A DNA stretch of 64,000 nt, from assembly GCA_041441555.1 (NCBI GenBank), contig JASDSW010000021.1, forward strand, positions 30,430 to 94,429, given 5' to 3'. Shown here one piece after another: positions 17,305 through 26,135 of the stretch. Made by a program: the position numbers and the translations under genes. Origin of the DNA: Pseudaeromonas sp041441555 (lineage in GTDB: Bacteria; Pseudomonadota; Gammaproteobacteria; Enterobacterales; Aeromonadaceae). Every line of letters starts with the position of its first letter. Within the stretch, counting starts at the first letter, position 1. The notes under the pieces are model-generated. The model saw nothing but the letters and a program-made list of their open reading frames with translations. It did not search any database and was not told where the DNA came from.

Positions 17305-19191
17305 ATGAACGAGATCTTCGGCAAACATGCGAGTTTCCAATACCGCGATAACGTTTCGCGCCTAATCAGCTGGGGACACTGGTTTCTCTGTTTCAACATC
17401 GTGTTGAGCATGCTGATTGCGATCCGCTTTATTATGGCAACACCATGGCCGAGTACCGGCTTGGGACAGTTTTACCTGCTGATCAGTTGGATTGGTCACT
17501 TTGGTTTTTTAGGATTCATTATATTCCTACTGACGATCTTTCCCCTGACCTTTATCTGCACCAACCAGCGAATATTACGCAGCCTTTCCATCCTCATCGC
17601 GGCAGCGATACAGACTTTGTTACTTATTGATACACAGGTGTATCATTTACTTAAATTCCATTTGAACCCATTTGTCTGGAGCCTGTTGTTTGAACCGGCG
17701 CAAAGCAAGGCGAACCTGAATTGGAACTTTTTATTTATCGCGATCCCAGTCATCGTGCTGCTGGAAATCGTTTTTTCCAATCTAGCCTGGAAGCGTCAAT
17801 TCAAACGGCCGAATCGTTTATTGGGCCGTTCCATCGCCTTGCTGTTCCTCGCCTCATTCTTGATTACTCATTTGACCCATATATGGGCGGATGCCAAATT
17901 CTACACCCCTATCATTGCCCAAAAATCAAACTTCCCACTCTCCTATCCGATGACGGCGCGCTCATTTCTGGCTCGTCACGGCTGGTTGGATTTGCAGGAA
18001 TTTAAAGCACGGCAAAAAAGCTACAGCGACCTCCCCCAGCGCCGATTGAATTATCCACAGGCGCCCCTGCAAGTCACACCTCATGAGCAGAAGCTCAATC
18101 TCTTGCTGATTGTGCTCAAGGGACTGCGGCAAGACATGGTGAACAATGTCAACATGCCCAACCTACAGCGCTTTGCCGAACAACATCAGCGATTTACCAA
18201 CCACATCGCCGGTGATAACGAAACCGAGACCAGCCTGTTCTCGCTCTTCTATGGCTTACCCGCGCAGTATGCCGAAGACGCCCAGGCGGACAAACGCCCG
18301 CCGCTGCTGATCGACGAAATGCAGCGGCAGGAGTATCGAATCAAGGCGTTTGCCACTCAGGGATTGGACTTACCAATCTATCGCGAAGCTATTTTTAGCG
18401 GCATCCGCCACAAGCAGGGCAAGAACCGCGTCCAAAGTGATGCGCAGACCCTCGAGAGCTGGATGCGCTGGCAACAGGCTCGCCCCGATGGGCAACCCTG
18501 GTTTGCCTACATCGCACTCGACGGCCCGGGAAGCCTGCAACTGCCTGCCGATTTCCAGGGGCCCTACCAACCAGAGCTAAAACAGCTGGATCCCTTCAGC
18601 ACGATTTCCGAGGCTCAGCAACCGCAACTGCTCAACCGCTACAAGAACTCGGTGTTCTACATCGATCAACTGTTGGGCTCTCTATTTGAGCGTTGGCAGG
18701 GTTCTCAGTTGATGGATAACACGCTGATCATCATCACCAGCGACCATGGTTTTGAGCTAGGCGATACCGAGCCAACAAGTTGGGGCGCAGGCAGTAACTA
18801 TTCACGCCCGCAAATGCAGGTGCCACTGATTCTGGCATGGCCAGGCAAGAGCCCGCTACAGCATACCGGGCTCACCTCGCATCAGGATCTGGTGCCGACC
18901 CTGCTACCGGAGCTCTTCGGCATTCGCTCCCCTGCCGAGGATTACTCCACAGGACGCACCCTGTGGCAGGAGACGCCCCGCGACTGGGTGATCAGTGGCA
19001 ACAATCGCCATTTTGTGATCGTCGGCCAGCAAGAGATCACCCTGTTCGATCGCCAAGGTAATTTTTCGCTCCATCGGAGCAAGGACTACGAAGAAATTGA
19101 TGATGGCCGCCCGAATATGCCGGCTCTACTCAAGGTCATGCGCGATCTGAATCGCTTCAAAGGCAGCAACGCTGCCCCGGATCGCCCCTGA
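17305..19191 (+). CDS. yejM: YejM/PbgA, LPS-sensing inner-membrane protein
   Basis: Protein of 628 residues with five membrane segments in the first 200 residues and a periplasmic sulfatase-like domain after about residue 260. In E. coli it senses lipid A and restrains LapB, and so LpxC proteolysis, thereby setting LPS synthesis. The usual metal/nucleophile strand reads LLLIVLKGLRQDM, with K where active sulfatases have D, so the domain looks enzymatically inactive, in keeping with its known regulatory role. TSDHGFELGD is retained. It follows yejL by 18 bases. Confidence 0.94.
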   Translation: MNEIFGKHASFQYRDNVSRLISWGHWFLCFNIVLSMLIAIRFIMATPWPSTGLGQFYLLISWIGHFGFLGFIIFLLTIFPLTFICTNQRILRSLSILIAAAIQTLLLIDTQVYHLLKFHLNPFVWSLLFEPAQSKANLNWNFLFIAIPVIVLLEIVFSNLAWKRQFKRPNRLLGRSIALLFLASFLITHLTHIWADAKFYTPIIAQKSNFPLSYPMTARSFLARHGWLDLQEFKARQKSYSDLPQRRLNYPQAPLQVTPHEQKLNLLLIVLKGLRQDMVNNVNMPNLQRFAEQHQRFTNHIAGDNETETSLFSLFYGLPAQYAEDAQADKRPPLLIDEMQRQEYRIKAFATQGLDLPIYREAIFSGIRHKQGKNRVQSDAQTLESWMRWQQARPDGQPWFAYIALDGPGSLQLPADFQGPYQPELKQLDPFSTISEAQQPQLLNRYKNSVFYIDQLLGSLFERWQGSQLMDNTLIIITSDHGFELGDTEPTSWGAGSNYSRPQMQVPLILAWPGKSPLQHTGLTSHQDLVPTLLPELFGIRSPAEDYSTGRTLWQETPRDWVISGNNRHFVIVGQQEITLFDRQGNFSLHRSKDYEEIDDGRPNMPALLKVMRDLNRFKGSNAAPDRP

Positions 19192-19213
19192 GGGGTCACC
19201 GGCAAGCCAGGAT

Positions 19214-19246
19214 TTGGCGGTGGCCCTTGAAATTGGCCACCGCCAA
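19214..19246. repeat. Hairpin between yejM and cnoX
   Basis: A 12-base perfect inverted repeat, TTGGCGGTGGCC / GGCCACCGCCAA, with a nine-base loop lies 22 bases after yejM. It lacks a T-run, so it may protect mRNA ends or act as a weak or Rho-linked terminator. Confidence 0.6.
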
Positions 19247-19284
19247 GCCCATATCAGTCTTATCGTTACCGTCGAGAACCTGAC

Positions 19285-20127
19285 ATGATCATCCAGATTA
19301 CCCCCGACAATTTCCGTCACGAACTCATCGATGCATCGATGAGTAAGACCATTGCCGTCTACTTTTATGCCGATGAACTGCCGGAGTGTCCACCCGTCAC
19401 CGCTCAGCTCGAGGCCCTCATCGGCCCAGCCAACAATCACCTGACGCTCGCCAAGGTGGATGTCAGCAATCCTCAACTGCAAGGTCTCGCCGTCCAACTC
19501 GGGTTGCAGGCGCTGCCGGCGCTGGTGCTCTTCAAGGAGGGACGTCCGGTCGATGCCATCATGGGCGCGGCGCAGCTGGCAGGAGCCCAACAGTTTCTGG
19601 CCAACTACTTACCTAAAGAAGAAGACTTGCTGCTGACGCAAGCCCGCGAAGCATTAGGCAGCGGCGCCATCCAATTGGCCCATGACCAGTTGGCCACCGC
19701 ACATCAACTGGCGCCAGCCCGGAGCGACATCACGCTGGGTTTGGTTGACTGTAGCCTGCAGTTGCAAAAATTGACGCAGGCAAAGGCGCTGCTGGCGCAG
19801 ATCCCCATGGTCGATCAGGATTCTGAGTATGCGCGTTTGGTGGCCGCCCTCGAGTTGGCTGAGCAGGCCGCAGATAGCCCGGAGATCCAGGCGTTGGAGA
19901 GCAAGTTGAGCCAGGATCCCGACAATGGCCTGCTCAAGCAGGAGTTGGCGATCCAGTACAGCCAGGCAGGGCGCAAGGACGAGGCTCTGGAACTGCTGCT
20001 GAGCATCCTGCGACGGGATCTGGCCTTCGGTGAAGCCAAGAAGATCTATCTCGATATCCTGGCCACCATGACGGGGGATCCCACCGCCAGCCACTACCGT
20101 CGCCAACTCTATACCCTGCTGTATTGA
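19285..20127 (+). CDS. cnoX: CnoX/YbbN, thioredoxin-TPR chaperone
   Basis: Protein of 280 residues with a thioredoxin-like domain (about 1-110) and a C-terminal TPR domain. In E. coli it is a chlorine-activated holdase that passes clients to GroEL. The thioredoxin site has one cysteine, C35 in ELPECPPV, matching Cys38 of the SxxC motif. The second E. coli cysteine (in LAKLDC) is replaced here by valine (LAKVDV). The C-terminus MTGDPTASHYRRQLYTLLY is the family signature. It is convergent with perM. Confidence 0.92.
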   Translation: MIIQITPDNFRHELIDASMSKTIAVYFYADELPECPPVTAQLEALIGPANNHLTLAKVDVSNPQLQGLAVQLGLQALPALVLFKEGRPVDAIMGAAQLAGAQQFLANYLPKEEDLLLTQAREALGSGAIQLAHDQLATAHQLAPARSDITLGLVDCSLQLQKLTQAKALLAQIPMVDQDSEYARLVAALELAEQAADSPEIQALESKLSQDPDNGLLKQELAIQYSQAGRKDEALELLLSILRRDLAFGEAKKIYLDILATMTGDPTASHYRRQLYTLLY

Positions 20128-20175
20128 GTTTAAGCGTCGCTTGTTAGACCTATTCCTCTGGAAACCGGTTGATGA

Positions 20176-20221
20176 ATCGCCTCCTTGTGTAGGAGGCGAT
20201 ATGTTAGGAGGCGATTTTTTT
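20176..20221 (+). terminator. Terminator of cnoX with two alternative 3' arms
   Basis: ATCGCCTCC (20176-20184) can pair with GGAGGCGAT at 20192-20200 or with the identical copy at 20207-20215. Only the second is followed by a T-run (20215-20221). The element overlaps the perM stop codon at 20204-20206. Confidence 0.65.
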
Positions 20222-21301
20222 CTCGCCGGCCTTCTCTGAGTTTTCCCCCTTGTTGGTCGCGGCGGGCCAGGCATTGACCACCGCCTTGACCAGGGTCGCC
20301 AGCGGGATGGCAAAAAACACCCCCCAAAAACCCCAAAGCCCGCCAAAGATCAGCACGGCGATGATGATGGCGATCGGATGCAGATTCATCGCCTCGGAGA
20401 ACAGCAAGGGCACCAACAGATTGGCATCGAGAGTCTGGACGATTAAATAGGCAACCAGCAGATAGGCAAACTCCGGCGTCATCCCCCACTGGAACAGGCC
20501 GACGGTGACCACGGGCACGGTGATCATGACGGCACCGACATAGGGGATCAGTACCGAGAGCCCGACGCCGACGCCCAACAGGAGCGCGTAGTCGATCCCC
20601 ATGAAGTAGAACACCAGATAGTTCGCCAGGCTGACGATCAGGATGTGGATCACCTTACCTCGGATGTAGTTAACGATCTGGCCATTCATCTCATCCCACA
20701 CCTGGGAGACCAATGCCCGGTTGCTCGGCAAGAAGCGATAGACCCCCTTGAGCAGGAGCTCCTTATCCTTGAGCATGAAGAACACCATCAAGGGCACCAG
20801 GATCAGATAGACCATCACCATCACCAGGTTGATGAGTGAGCTAAACGAAGCCGAAACGATCAGCTCCCCCGCCTTCACCAGCCGCGCCTGGGCGGTGTTG
20901 AGCAGAGTTTCCGCCAACGAGACATCCATCAGATCCGGATAGGACTCAGGAAGCCGCAGCATATAACCCTTGACGTTCCCCAGCATACTGGGCGCCTCAC
21001 GCGCCAGGTTGACGCCCTGCCGCACGATACTCGGCAGCAAACCGGTCAGCAACAGCAGCATGATGCCGATAAACAAACAGAGCACCAGGGTCGCACTCCA
21101 GCTCCGACTACAGCCCAGACGCATCAGTCGCTGGGTCGGCCAATCCAGCAGGTAGGCCAGCACCAGCGCCACCAGAATGGGCCCCACCAGATCGCCGAAA
21201 AAGTAGATCACCGCAAAGCCGGCGAGCAGCAACAAGAAGAGCGTCACCGCATTGGGATCAGAAAAGCGCCGTTTGTACCAATTCATCAACACATGAAACA
21301 T
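20204..21301 (-). CDS. perM: PerM, AI-2E family transporter-like permease
   Basis: Inner-membrane protein of 365 residues with about eight membrane segments, of the AI-2E/PerM (UPF0118) superfamily. The substrate is not established. Characteristic stretches are VLAYLLDWPTQRL, VPLMVFFMLKDKE and FGGLWGFWGVFFAIPLATL. The start MFHVLMNWYKRRFSDP matches E. coli PerM. It is divergent from bepA, as in E. coli, with about 220 bases between. The tail is lysine-rich and its stop lies inside the cnoX terminator. Confidence 0.93.
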   Translation of the reverse strand: MFHVLMNWYKRRFSDPNAVTLFLLLLAGFAVIYFFGDLVGPILVALVLAYLLDWPTQRLMRLGCSRSWSATLVLCLFIGIMLLLLTGLLPSIVRQGVNLAREAPSMLGNVKGYMLRLPESYPDLMDVSLAETLLNTAQARLVKAGELIVSASFSSLINLVMVMVYLILVPLMVFFMLKDKELLLKGVYRFLPSNRALVSQVWDEMNGQIVNYIRGKVIHILIVSLANYLVFYFMGIDYALLLGVGVGLSVLIPYVGAVMITVPVVTVGLFQWGMTPEFAYLLVAYLIVQTLDANLLVPLLFSEAMNLHPIAIIIAVLIFGGLWGFWGVFFAIPLATLVKAVVNAWPAATNKGENSEKAGEKKIAS

Positions 21302-21520
21302 GCTAATTCCTATACCAACAGGTGGGAGAGCACTCCCGTTCTTCGAACTTCATTCCGACATCCAACGGGGCAATCGAAATCCGCGATCCAAGCAGGCCGA
21401 ACCGCCTGCCAGCTAGAGAGTGACGGCATTATCTACCGCCCCCTCGCACGAAACAACGCTTGTTCCATGCCCGTTGGCCGGAGTATCCTGCCCCGGCGTT
21501 TTCCTGAAGAGAGTCGCCCG

Positions 21521-22969
21521 ATGATCAAGCGCTTTTTGCAATCCATCACCATCGCCCTGTTGGTCGCCTTGAGTATCCATTCCGCCCATGCCGTCGATGA
21601 GAGTCAGTTACCGGATATCGGAACCGCCGGCGTCGCCGCGCTGCCCATCGATCGCGAGGTGACCTACGGCAATTCATTCATGCGCTTTGCGCGCGCCCAG
21701 CTACCGATCATCGATGATCCCGTCCTGAATGAATACCTCACCGATCTTGGACAGCGTCTGGTCAGCCATGCCAATGATATCCGCTTTCCGTTCACCTTCT
21801 TTCTGGTTCAGGATCAGAGCATCAACGCCGCCGCGTTTCTCGGTGGCAAGGTCAAGGTCCACAGTGGTCTGTTTTTAAATGCCGCCAATGAGAGCGAACT
21901 GGCCTCGGTGCTGGCCCACGAAATCAGCCACGTGACCCAGCGCCACATCGCCCGCTATCTCGAGGCCCAGAGCCAGCAAACGCCAGCCACCATCGCCGGG
22001 CTGGTCGGCTCGGTGGCGCTGGCGATTTTGAATCCGACCGCCGGTATCGCTGCCTTGCAAACCACCCTGGGCATTCAGGCGCAATCGGCCATCAACTACA
22101 CCCGCGACAACGAGTACGAGGCCGACCGCATCGGCATGCAACTGCTCTATGACGCCGGCTTTGAGCCCATGGGCATGGCCAACTTCTTCCAAAAACTGGC
22201 CGCCGAATATCGCTATGCCAGCAAGCCGCCGGAGATGTTGCTGACCCACCCGCTGCCCGAGACTCGGATCGCCGAGGCGCGCAGCCGTGCCGCCAACTTC
22301 CCGCGTCAATCACCCCATGACGATACCGAATTTTTGTTTGCCAAGGCGCGCATCCAGGTGCGGTTCAGCCAGGAAACCCCCGAGGGGATGCTCAGCTACT
22401 TCGAACGGCAGATCAGCCGGCAGGGTGAACGTCAGGATCTGCAATACGGCAAAGCGCTGGCGCTGCTGGCCTTAGACCGAGCCGGCGAGGCCGAGGCTCT
22501 CATCAACAAGCTGGCCAGCCGCTACCCGGATAACTTCTTTGTGCTGGACACCCAGACCGATATCGACATGGCCAATAAGCGTTATGAACAGGCCATCAAA
22601 CGGTTGGAGAACAAGCGTCGGCAACTGCCCAACAACAGCGTGGTGATCTTCAACCTCGCCAGCTGCTATCTGGAGATCAATCGTCCGGAGCAGGCCGCCA
22701 AGTTGCTCGATCTCTACCTGCGCGACCATCCGGAGAGTGATCTGGGATGGCGAACCCTGGTCAATGCTTACCAGCAAGCGGGGGATGAGACCAATCTGCA
22801 CCTAGCCTATGCCGAGAGCAAAGCCCTGAGTGGCGACTATCTGCGCGCCATGGATGAGCTGAATCTGGCCCGGGCCACCACCAGCAATAAGCTGCAGCTG
22901 GCCCGGATCGATGCCCGTTTGGTGCAACTCGAAGAGGCCAAACGCCAAGACGAAAGCCTGCGGCAATAA
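21521..22969 (+). CDS. bepA: BepA, periplasmic metalloprotease/chaperone
   Basis: M48-family zinc protease of 482 residues with a C-terminal TPR domain. In E. coli BepA assists or degrades LptD at the outer membrane. The zinc motif is HEISH (H133-H137), and the signal peptide is MIKRFLQSITIALLVALSIH with cleavage near residue 24. The TPR region begins around residue 300. The ATG at 21521 is chosen because it opens the signal peptide. An upstream in-frame start at 21293 would add 76 unrelated residues reading into the divergent promoter region. Confidence 0.94.
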   Translation: MIKRFLQSITIALLVALSIHSAHAVDESQLPDIGTAGVAALPIDREVTYGNSFMRFARAQLPIIDDPVLNEYLTDLGQRLVSHANDIRFPFTFFLVQDQSINAAAFLGGKVKVHSGLFLNAANESELASVLAHEISHVTQRHIARYLEAQSQQTPATIAGLVGSVALAILNPTAGIAALQTTLGIQAQSAINYTRDNEYEADRIGMQLLYDAGFEPMGMANFFQKLAAEYRYASKPPEMLLTHPLPETRIAEARSRAANFPRQSPHDDTEFLFAKARIQVRFSQETPEGMLSYFERQISRQGERQDLQYGKALALLALDRAGEAEALINKLASRYPDNFFVLDTQTDIDMANKRYEQAIKRLENKRRQLPNNSVVIFNLASCYLEINRPEQAAKLLDLYLRDHPESDLGWRTLVNAYQQAGDETNLHLAYAESKALSGDYLRAMDELNLARATTSNKLQLARIDARLVQLEEAKRQDESLRQ

Positions 22970-22996
22970 CCTGCGACAGAGACAGGAGAGTCCTCG

Positions 22997-23347
22997 ATGA
23001 CCCTATGCATCTACCACAACCCACGCTGCTCCAAGAGCCGCGAAACGCTGGCCCTGCTCGAATCACGCCAGTTGCAGCCCGAGGTGATCCGTTACCTGGA
23101 AACCCCACCGGATGTGGCTACCCTCCAGCAGTTGGTCCGTCAGTTGGGACTCACCTCGGTGCGCCAGCTGATGCGATCCAAAGAGGAGCTCTACCGGAGC
23201 CTGGAATTGGATAACCCAGCGCTGGACGAAGAGACACTCTATCGTCTGTTGGCCGAACACCCGCTCTTGCTGGAACGCCCCATCGTCGTCAAGGATGGGC
23301 AGGCTCGTATCGGCCGTCCCCCCGAACAGGTGCTGGAAATTCTCTAA
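22997..23347 (+). CDS. yfgD: ArsC-like reductase family protein (YfgD)
   Basis: Small protein of 116 residues of the ArsC/Spx thioredoxin-fold family. C11 in HNPRCSKSRET is the expected active cysteine, and LLERPIVV and IGRPPEQVLE are family signatures. There is no ars operon around it. The place between bepA and hda matches E. coli yfgD, so a role in arsenate resistance should not be assumed. A GGAGAG site precedes the ATG, and the strong terminator 23367-23397 follows. Confidence 0.92.
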   Translation: MTLCIYHNPRCSKSRETLALLESRQLQPEVIRYLETPPDVATLQQLVRQLGLTSVRQLMRSKEELYRSLELDNPALDEETLYRLLAEHPLLLERPIVVKDGQARIGRPPEQVLEIL

Positions 23348-23366
23348 ACCGCCGGGCAACACCATG

Positions 23367-23397
23367 AAAAAAGCCAGCGCTGGGTCGCTGGCTTTTT
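23367..23397. terminator. Bidirectional terminator between yfgD and hda
   Basis: AAAAAAGCCAGCG / CGCTGGCTTTTT forms a strong stem with T-runs on both strands between converging genes. Confidence 0.88.
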
Positions 23398-23440
23398 CGT
23401 GTTCATTACCACCGCTGGTCAATTCAACGCAGGGCTCCGG

Positions 23441-24142
23441 CTATAGATGCAGCGCCTCTTTGACGAACGGGATGGTCAGCTTGCGCTTAGCATCCAGCGA
23501 GGCGTTATCCAGTTCATCCAGCGTGGTCAGAAGGGTGCGCATGTCCCGCGACAGGCGGTTCAACAGGAAGCGTCCGACATCCACCGGCAGTTTGAACCCC
23601 CGCAATTCGGCCCGCAGCTGCAGGGCGCTGAGTTTGCCTTCGTCATCCAGCTCATGGAGCTGATAGGAGAGCCCCCAATCCAGCCGGGAGGCCAGATCCG
23701 GCAGACAAAGGCCAATCTTGCGCGGTGCCGTGGCGGCCGTGACGATCAGCGATCCCTGGTTGTGCTCCTTCCAGCGGTTGAAGAAGTCGAACAGGGACTC
23801 CTCCCACTGCGGATGTCCGGCAATGGCGTCCAGATTGTCCAGACAGACCAGCGGCAGTTGCTCCATCTCCTCCAGCAGGCTGGGTTCAAACATGGCGTGT
23901 TGTTCTAGGGGAATGTAGGCCGCCGCCGCACCGCTGGCATTCACCTCGGCACAGGTTGCATGCAACAAGTGGGAGCGGCCCGAGCCGCGACTTCCCCAGA
24001 CAAACAGCAGCGGCGCCCCCTGACCAATCGCCGCATTCTTCAGATTGGTGATCAGTTGGGCATTGTCCCCAGGGTAAAAACTGGCGAACGTTTCATCATC
24101 CGGCAGTTGTACTGCCAAAGAGAGTTGTGCAGGTTGACTCAC
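23441..24142 (-). CDS. hda: Hda, regulatory inactivator of DnaA
   Basis: AAA+ protein of 233 residues that, bound to the sliding clamp, promotes ATP hydrolysis by DnaA after initiation. The clamp-binding motif QLSLAVQLPD sits at residues 6-15, and the P-loop-like GSRGSGRSHLL is visible. The start is GTG at 24142, seven bases after AAGGAG. It is 29 bases downstream of a DUF2066 gene and probably co-transcribed with it. Confidence 0.94.
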   Translation of the reverse strand: MSQPAQLSLAVQLPDDETFASFYPGDNAQLITNLKNAAIGQGAPLLFVWGSRGSGRSHLLHATCAEVNASGAAAAYIPLEQHAMFEPSLLEEMEQLPLVCLDNLDAIAGHPQWEESLFDFFNRWKEHNQGSLIVTAATAPRKIGLCLPDLASRLDWGLSYQLHELDDEGKLSALQLRAELRGFKLPVDVGRFLLNRLSRDMRTLLTTLDELDNASLDAKRKLTIPFVKEALHL

Positions 24143-24171
24143 TCCGAGTCTCCTTTAGTCTGTAGACCGAC

Positions 24172-25212
24172 TCATGGTTGCTGCCACTGCAGGTGGAAAC
24201 TATTGCTCGGCGCAATGACTTTCAGTCGGGGTTGCGCCTGGAGCGCCACGACAAACTCCTCCGGCTTGCCGCTCAGAGTCAATGACAGCGTGACTCGATC
24301 CCCCGCCATGCTAGCCACATTGCTCTTGCTGATCATGGCGAACTGCCTGAGCACGCCCTGCAGGGCCAGCAGGTCATCCACACTCTTCACCCCTTCGACG
24401 ACCAGTTGATACTCACCGCTCGGCATCAGACCGGCGGTAACATCCGTCACCGCGCCTAGTGCCAGCTTCTGGCCATACCGCTCCGCCAGGTAGTGGCTGA
24501 TGGCGGCCATGGTCTGCGCCACCACCGCCTCCGGAGTCCCTTGCACCTGCCCATTGATCAACGCCTCACCCTTGCCATCACCGGCATGCAGGTGCCACTG
24601 CAACGACCAGCCATCGTTGCCTTGACTCAAGCTGCCGCGTACCAGCAGACCGTCGCCATAGCGGGCACTGGCCTTGAGCAGCGACGGCATCAAGCCCTGG
24701 TTGACCAGATCGGCATTGACCAGCGTCAGATCATCCAGATCCATCAGGGGAAAACTGCTGCGCAGCGCCCAGCGGTTGCCCTCTTGGGCAAAGAGGGCCG
24801 GCCACACCGTAGAGGGATCTCCCGGCACCAAGGGAACGGGCGACAATTGCGAGTCGACCAACCAGAAGATCAAGGCGGGTCTGGGTTGCTCCCAGTAGGG
24901 AGCGCCACTGACGGCGATCAGTTGCTTCACCCCCTCCGGGGAAAAATCGATGGTCAGCCCACCATTGCCGGGGGTCACCTGACTCACCAGGGCGCCGACC
25001 TGCTCCACCCCCTTGGCAACCTCGGCTTGCTGCAGATCGATCTGTCCACCGGTCAGGCGTTGTAATACCAGGGCCAGCCCCTGCTGCTCGGCAGCCAGCA
25101 CGGCGCTATTGCCCGGCACAGTCACACGAAGCAGCGTCGATGCCGATTCGGCCGACCAAGCCGGCGAGCAAACCAGTCCAAACAGACAGAGCAACGAGAG
25201 AAGATGGCGCAT
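24172..25212 (-). CDS. DUF2066 domain protein, predicted exported
   Basis: Protein of 346 residues recognised as the DUF2066 family common in Vibrio, Shewanella and Aeromonas. No function is known. A Sec signal peptide is clear (MRHLLSLLCLFGLVCSPAWS, cut after WSA near residue 21), so it acts outside the cytoplasm. The start at 25212 has AAGGA eight bases upstream. It occupies the place between upp and hda that in E. coli is held by the uracil permease gene uraA. It may be expressed with hda. Confidence 0.85.
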   Translation of the reverse strand: MRHLLSLLCLFGLVCSPAWSAESASTLLRVTVPGNSAVLAAEQQGLALVLQRLTGGQIDLQQAEVAKGVEQVGALVSQVTPGNGGLTIDFSPEGVKQLIAVSGAPYWEQPRPALIFWLVDSQLSPVPLVPGDPSTVWPALFAQEGNRWALRSSFPLMDLDDLTLVNADLVNQGLMPSLLKASARYGDGLLVRGSLSQGNDGWSLQWHLHAGDGKGEALINGQVQGTPEAVVAQTMAAISHYLAERYGQKLALGAVTDVTAGLMPSGEYQLVVEGVKSVDDLLALQGVLRQFAMISKSNVASMAGDRVTLSLTLSGKPEEFVVALQAQPRLKVIAPSNSFHLQWQQP

Positions 25213-25302
25213 GGCGTGATCCTTCAAGATGAGTGTGCCGATGATAGCCTTGGCCATCGCGGCTTCGCAAGGGAGCCTCCGGAGCCATTCGCAGCAGAAA
25301 TG

Positions 25303-25331
25303 AAAAAACCGGCCGCAGCCGGTTCTTTTTT
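25303..25331 (-). terminator. Terminator of upp
   Basis: AACCGGC-CGCA-GCCGGTT flanked by T-runs lies 13 bases after the upp stop on the minus strand. Confidence 0.82.
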
Positions 25332-25343
25332 ACTAACAATGAC

Positions 25344-25970
25344 TTATTTGGTACCGAAGATCTTGTCACCGGCATCGCCGAGACCCGGCACTATGTAGCC
25401 CTTGTCGTTGAGCTTCTCATCGATGGCCGCACAGTACAGCTCGACATCATCATGGGCCGCCTGCAGCGCCGCCAACCCTTCCGGTGCTGCCACCAGCACG
25501 ATCACCTTGATGGACTTGCAGCCCTTCTTCTTCAACAGATCGATGGTGGCAATCATGGAGCCACCCGTGGCCAGCATCGGATCGACCACCAGCGCCAGGC
25601 GCTCTTCGATGTTGCTGACGATCTTTTCAAAGTAGGGAACCGGCTTGAGGGTCTCTTCATCGCGATAGATACCCACCACGCTGACCCGGGCGCTGGGGAT
25701 GTGCTCCAGCACACCGTCCATCATGCCCAGACCGGCCCGCAGGATCGGCACCACGGTGACCTTTTTGCCTTTGATCTGATCCACAGCCACCGGACCATTC
25801 CACCCATCGATGGTCACCTTTTCGGTTTCAAAGTCGGCAGTCGCCTCATAAGTCAGCAGACTCCCCACCTCCTTGGCCAGTTCACGAAAACGCTTGGTAC
25901 TGATGTCTGCTTCACGCATCAGACCCAGTTTGTGTTTAACCAACGGATGTTTGACTTCGACCACTTTCAT
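25344..25970 (-). CDS. upp: Uracil phosphoribosyltransferase
   Basis: Enzyme of 208 residues, the E. coli length, that makes UMP from uracil and PRPP. The PRPP loop VVDPMLATGGSM and the uracil-binding C-terminus YIVPGLGDAGDKIFGTK are visible. The start ATG at 25970 (MKVVEVKHPLVKHKLG) follows GAGGAG by six bases. Upstream in-frame codons would read through the purM control region. Upp is divergent from purMN, as in E. coli. Confidence 0.97.
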   Translation of the reverse strand: MKVVEVKHPLVKHKLGLMREADISTKRFRELAKEVGSLLTYEATADFETEKVTIDGWNGPVAVDQIKGKKVTVVPILRAGLGMMDGVLEHIPSARVSVVGIYRDEETLKPVPYFEKIVSNIEERLALVVDPMLATGGSMIATIDLLKKKGCKSIKVIVLVAAPEGLAALQAAHDDVELYCAAIDEKLNDKGYIVPGLGDAGDKIFGTK

Positions 25971-26051
25971 TATTCGCTCCTCGGGCGCCATGCATAACCT
26001 CGGAATTTTATCATCCGGCACGAGCTCTGTGGAGCAGTTTAATCGAACGAT

Positions 26052-26067
26052 GGGCAAACGATTTCGT
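26052..26067. promoter_or_regulatory. PurR-type operator upstream of purM
   Basis: GGGCAAACGATTTCGT fits the PurR consensus A-n-GCAA-n-CG-n-TT-n-C-n-T at every fixed position but the first. It abuts the -35 box of the purM promoter in the upp/purM gap, where E. coli also has a PurR site. Confidence 0.75.
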
Positions 26068-26068
26068 T

Positions 26069-26096
26069 TTGTCCTGGCGGCGTTGGTTGCTAGAAT
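26069..26096 (+). promoter_or_regulatory. Predicted purMN promoter
   Basis: TTGTCC (26069-26074), 16 bases, TAGAAT (26091-26096), 40 bases upstream of the purM start and next to the PurR box. Confidence 0.55.
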
Positions 26097-26135
26097 GTGC
26101 GCGTTTTTTCCACCCTGATACGACAAGGATCTCCC

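Noticed and set aside
17305..19191. YejM as an active sulfatase or phosphoethanolamine transferase
   Set aside because: The catalytic strand has lost the metal-binding aspartate, and yejK-yejL synteny identifies it as the LPS-sensing YejM.
21293..21520. N-terminal extension of bepA by 76 residues
   Set aside because: The added residues have no homology and would precede a clear signal peptide. The DNA is the perM/bepA promoter region.
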